64,000 bases of DNA, taken from Labedella phragmitis. Its GTDB lineage: Bacteria > Actinomycetota > Actinomycetes > Actinomycetales > Microbacteriaceae. The DNA is taken from the NCBI RefSeq assembly GCF_004078635.1, contig NZ_RZNB01000008.1:42112-106111 (forward strand), in the 5' to 3' direction. The notes under the pieces are model-generated. The model made no database searches. It was not told where the DNA came from and saw only the letters and a program-made list of their open reading frames with translations. Positions 63,150 to 64,000 of this stretch are shown one piece after another. Position 1 is the first letter of the stretch. Each line of letters begins with the position of its first letter. Position numbers and translations under genes: made by a program.

Positions 63150-63602
63150 TCATCGGCCTGCGTCGCGGAGGCTGCCCGTGGTCTGCTCGACGCCGCCGAT
63201 GAGGCAGTTGATGGTCCGATCGCCCGCGGCCCAGCTGGCCGCTGTCGGGACGTAGTAGGTGAAGTCGTGCATGGAGTCGTCGTGTGCGACACCGATGAAG
63301 CCCTCGAATTCGGTCAAGCACTGCTCGTCGGCATACGCCGCCGTCTCGGCGTCGCCGGAGAAGTCGTCGTCGGTCATGACGAGGTTCGTCATCACCTCCC
63401 ACGTGTGGGGGTCGCTGCACGGCACGGTGGGGACATCGTAGATCTCCTCCATGTCCTCCTCTCCCTCGGCGGGCGCCTCGGCCGACGCCTCGTCGTCGAT
63501 GCAGTCGCCTTCCTCGAGGGTGAGGACGTCGGTGCTGCCACCTTCCACGATCTCGCCGGTCTCCGGGTCGCGCGTCTCTCCGGGAAGCAGGTCCTGGATC
63601 AT
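63150..63602 (-). CDS. Septum-formation-family-like protein with unclear start
   Basis: A 150-residue acidic, probably extracellular protein. CSDPHTWEVMTNLVMTDDDF (about residues 62-81) with CLTEFEGFIG and TYYVPTAASWAAGDRTINCL (about 111-130) give the paired Cys pattern of the septum formation family (PF13845). The frame stays open upstream of ATG 63602 and encodes a likely membrane helix (HTLSTLAALLTGWSM) but has no ATG, GTG or TTG there. A GTG with an ideal site (GAGGAACT-GTG, start 63,681) lies in another frame, so a frameshift near 63,640-63,670 would join start, helix and body. Confidence 0.65.
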   Translation of the reverse strand: MIQDLLPGETRDPETGEIVEGGSTDVLTLEEGDCIDDEASAEAPAEGEEDMEEIYDVPTVPCSDPHTWEVMTNLVMTDDDFSGDAETAAYADEQCLTEFEGFIGVAHDDSMHDFTYYVPTAASWAAGDRTINCLIGGVEQTTGSLRDAGR

Positions 63603-63779
63603 GCTCCAGCCGGTCAGGAGGGCGGCGAGGGTCGAGAGCGTGTGCCGCCCGCGACGATATCCGCTCGCCCGTGACGGCCACAGTTCCTCGTTCGAGCGAC
63701 ATGCGTCGGCCTCGGGTGGCCGCTCATGTTCCCTGATCGATGTCCAAGGACGCGTGGCGGCGCCTCTCCCCTGAGGGCG

Positions 63780-64000
63780 CTAGCCGGTGGCAGCGAGTGG
63801 CGGTCGTCCGCGTGTTTTCGTGACGTGGGTCCAGTTTGGGTGTCCGGGTCCGCGGACGTGTGGGATTCCGTTGGGCATGCTGATGCGCCAGGGTCCGGAG
63901 TCGATCTTCTGGTGGTGGCCCCAACACAGGAGCACTCCGTTGTCGACGTGAGTTCGGCCGCCGTGCCGGTGCGGGGTGACGTGGTGGACTTCGCACCAGC
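63780..64000 (-). CDS. HNH endonuclease, DUF222-type, C-terminal part
   Basis: Only the last 73 codons are in the window; the rest lies beyond the right edge. The HNH nuclease motif is complete: WCEVHHVTPHRHGGRTHVDN (catalytic HH), then GVLLCWGHHQKIDSGPWRIS with the third His. The end (GPGHPNWTHVTKTRGRPPLA) is typical of the large DUF222/HNH protein group that is repeated many times in Microbacteriaceae genomes. These are probably nicking nucleases of unclear role. The stop TAG is at 63,782-63,780. Confidence 0.9.
   Translation of the reverse strand, partial: WCEVHHVTPHRHGGRTHVDNGVLLCWGHHQKIDSGPWRISMPNGIPHVRGPGHPNWTHVTKTRGRPPLAATG

Overview
The window is GC-rich (roughly 70% by eye), with dense reading frames, frequent GTG starts, many 4-base ATGA/GTGA overlaps and strong AGGAG ribosome sites. 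A DUF222/HNH endonuclease tail, a LAxTG-anchored surface nuclease, actinobacterial regulators and plant-glycan loci point to an actinobacterium, most likely a member of the Microbacteriaceae living on plants or soil. This is inference from gene content; no rRNA is present. I saw no tRNA, rRNA, integrase, transposase or CRISPR array.

Layout. 1-1,087: cut lipoprotein, a lactococcin-972-type bacteriocin, a small unknown gene. 1,238-2,557: M18 aminopeptidase. 2,695-12,680 (minus): an eight-gene operon for oligosaccharide use, with a Dpp/Opp-type ABC importer, LacI regulator, FAD oxidoreductase and secreted GH5 enzyme with a discoidin-like tail. 12,928-15,795: membrane protein, lipoprotein and an ammonium transporter behind a GlnR-like box. 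16,052-27,487: second carbohydrate locus (sugar importer, secreted beta-propeller protein with the same type of tail, second FAD oxidoreductase, HTH-less LacI protein, DeoR regulator, two acetyl esterases). 27,559-30,660: His-rich copper ATPase behind a CsoR-type operator, and pdxY. 30,741-33,211: aldo/keto reductase, NAD(P)-binding protein and divergent TetR with two matching operators. 33,432-38,049: TRAP transporter operon with two enzymes. 38,259-43,077: aldehyde dehydrogenase, NTF2-like protein, AraC regulator, AHSA1/ArsR pair with two matching operators, PadR regulator. 43,526-50,466: LacI-controlled sugar importer plus GH3 beta-glucosidase. 50,500-52,449: two DedA proteins. 52,456-59,816: a LysR gene and an FAD-binding enzyme, separated by a 4.6 kb block of immunity-type genes. 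59,921-64,000: luciferase-like oxidoreductase, surface nuclease, septum-formation-type protein, HNH endonuclease tail.

How the genes fit together. Three ABC loci, a GH5, a GH3, two CE7 esterases and a beta-propeller protein suggest a life on acetylated plant polysaccharides. Two of these loci share the unusual combination of a PF12831-type FAD oxidoreductase and a secreted enzyme with a discoidin-like tail, which may mark one oxidative glycan pathway.

The most unusual region is 53.4-58.0 kb. It carries proteins related to three immunity families (GAD-like/Tdi1, YezG/DUF600, DUF2185/Imm33) with no toxin. Two of them end in the same roughly 80-residue domain on unrelated front ends. There is also a duplicated small gene with a homogenised 3' end and a chimeric pseudogene. 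The block is flanked by 19-bp direct repeats (17/19 identical) that sit in the promoters of the LysR gene and of the FAD enzyme.
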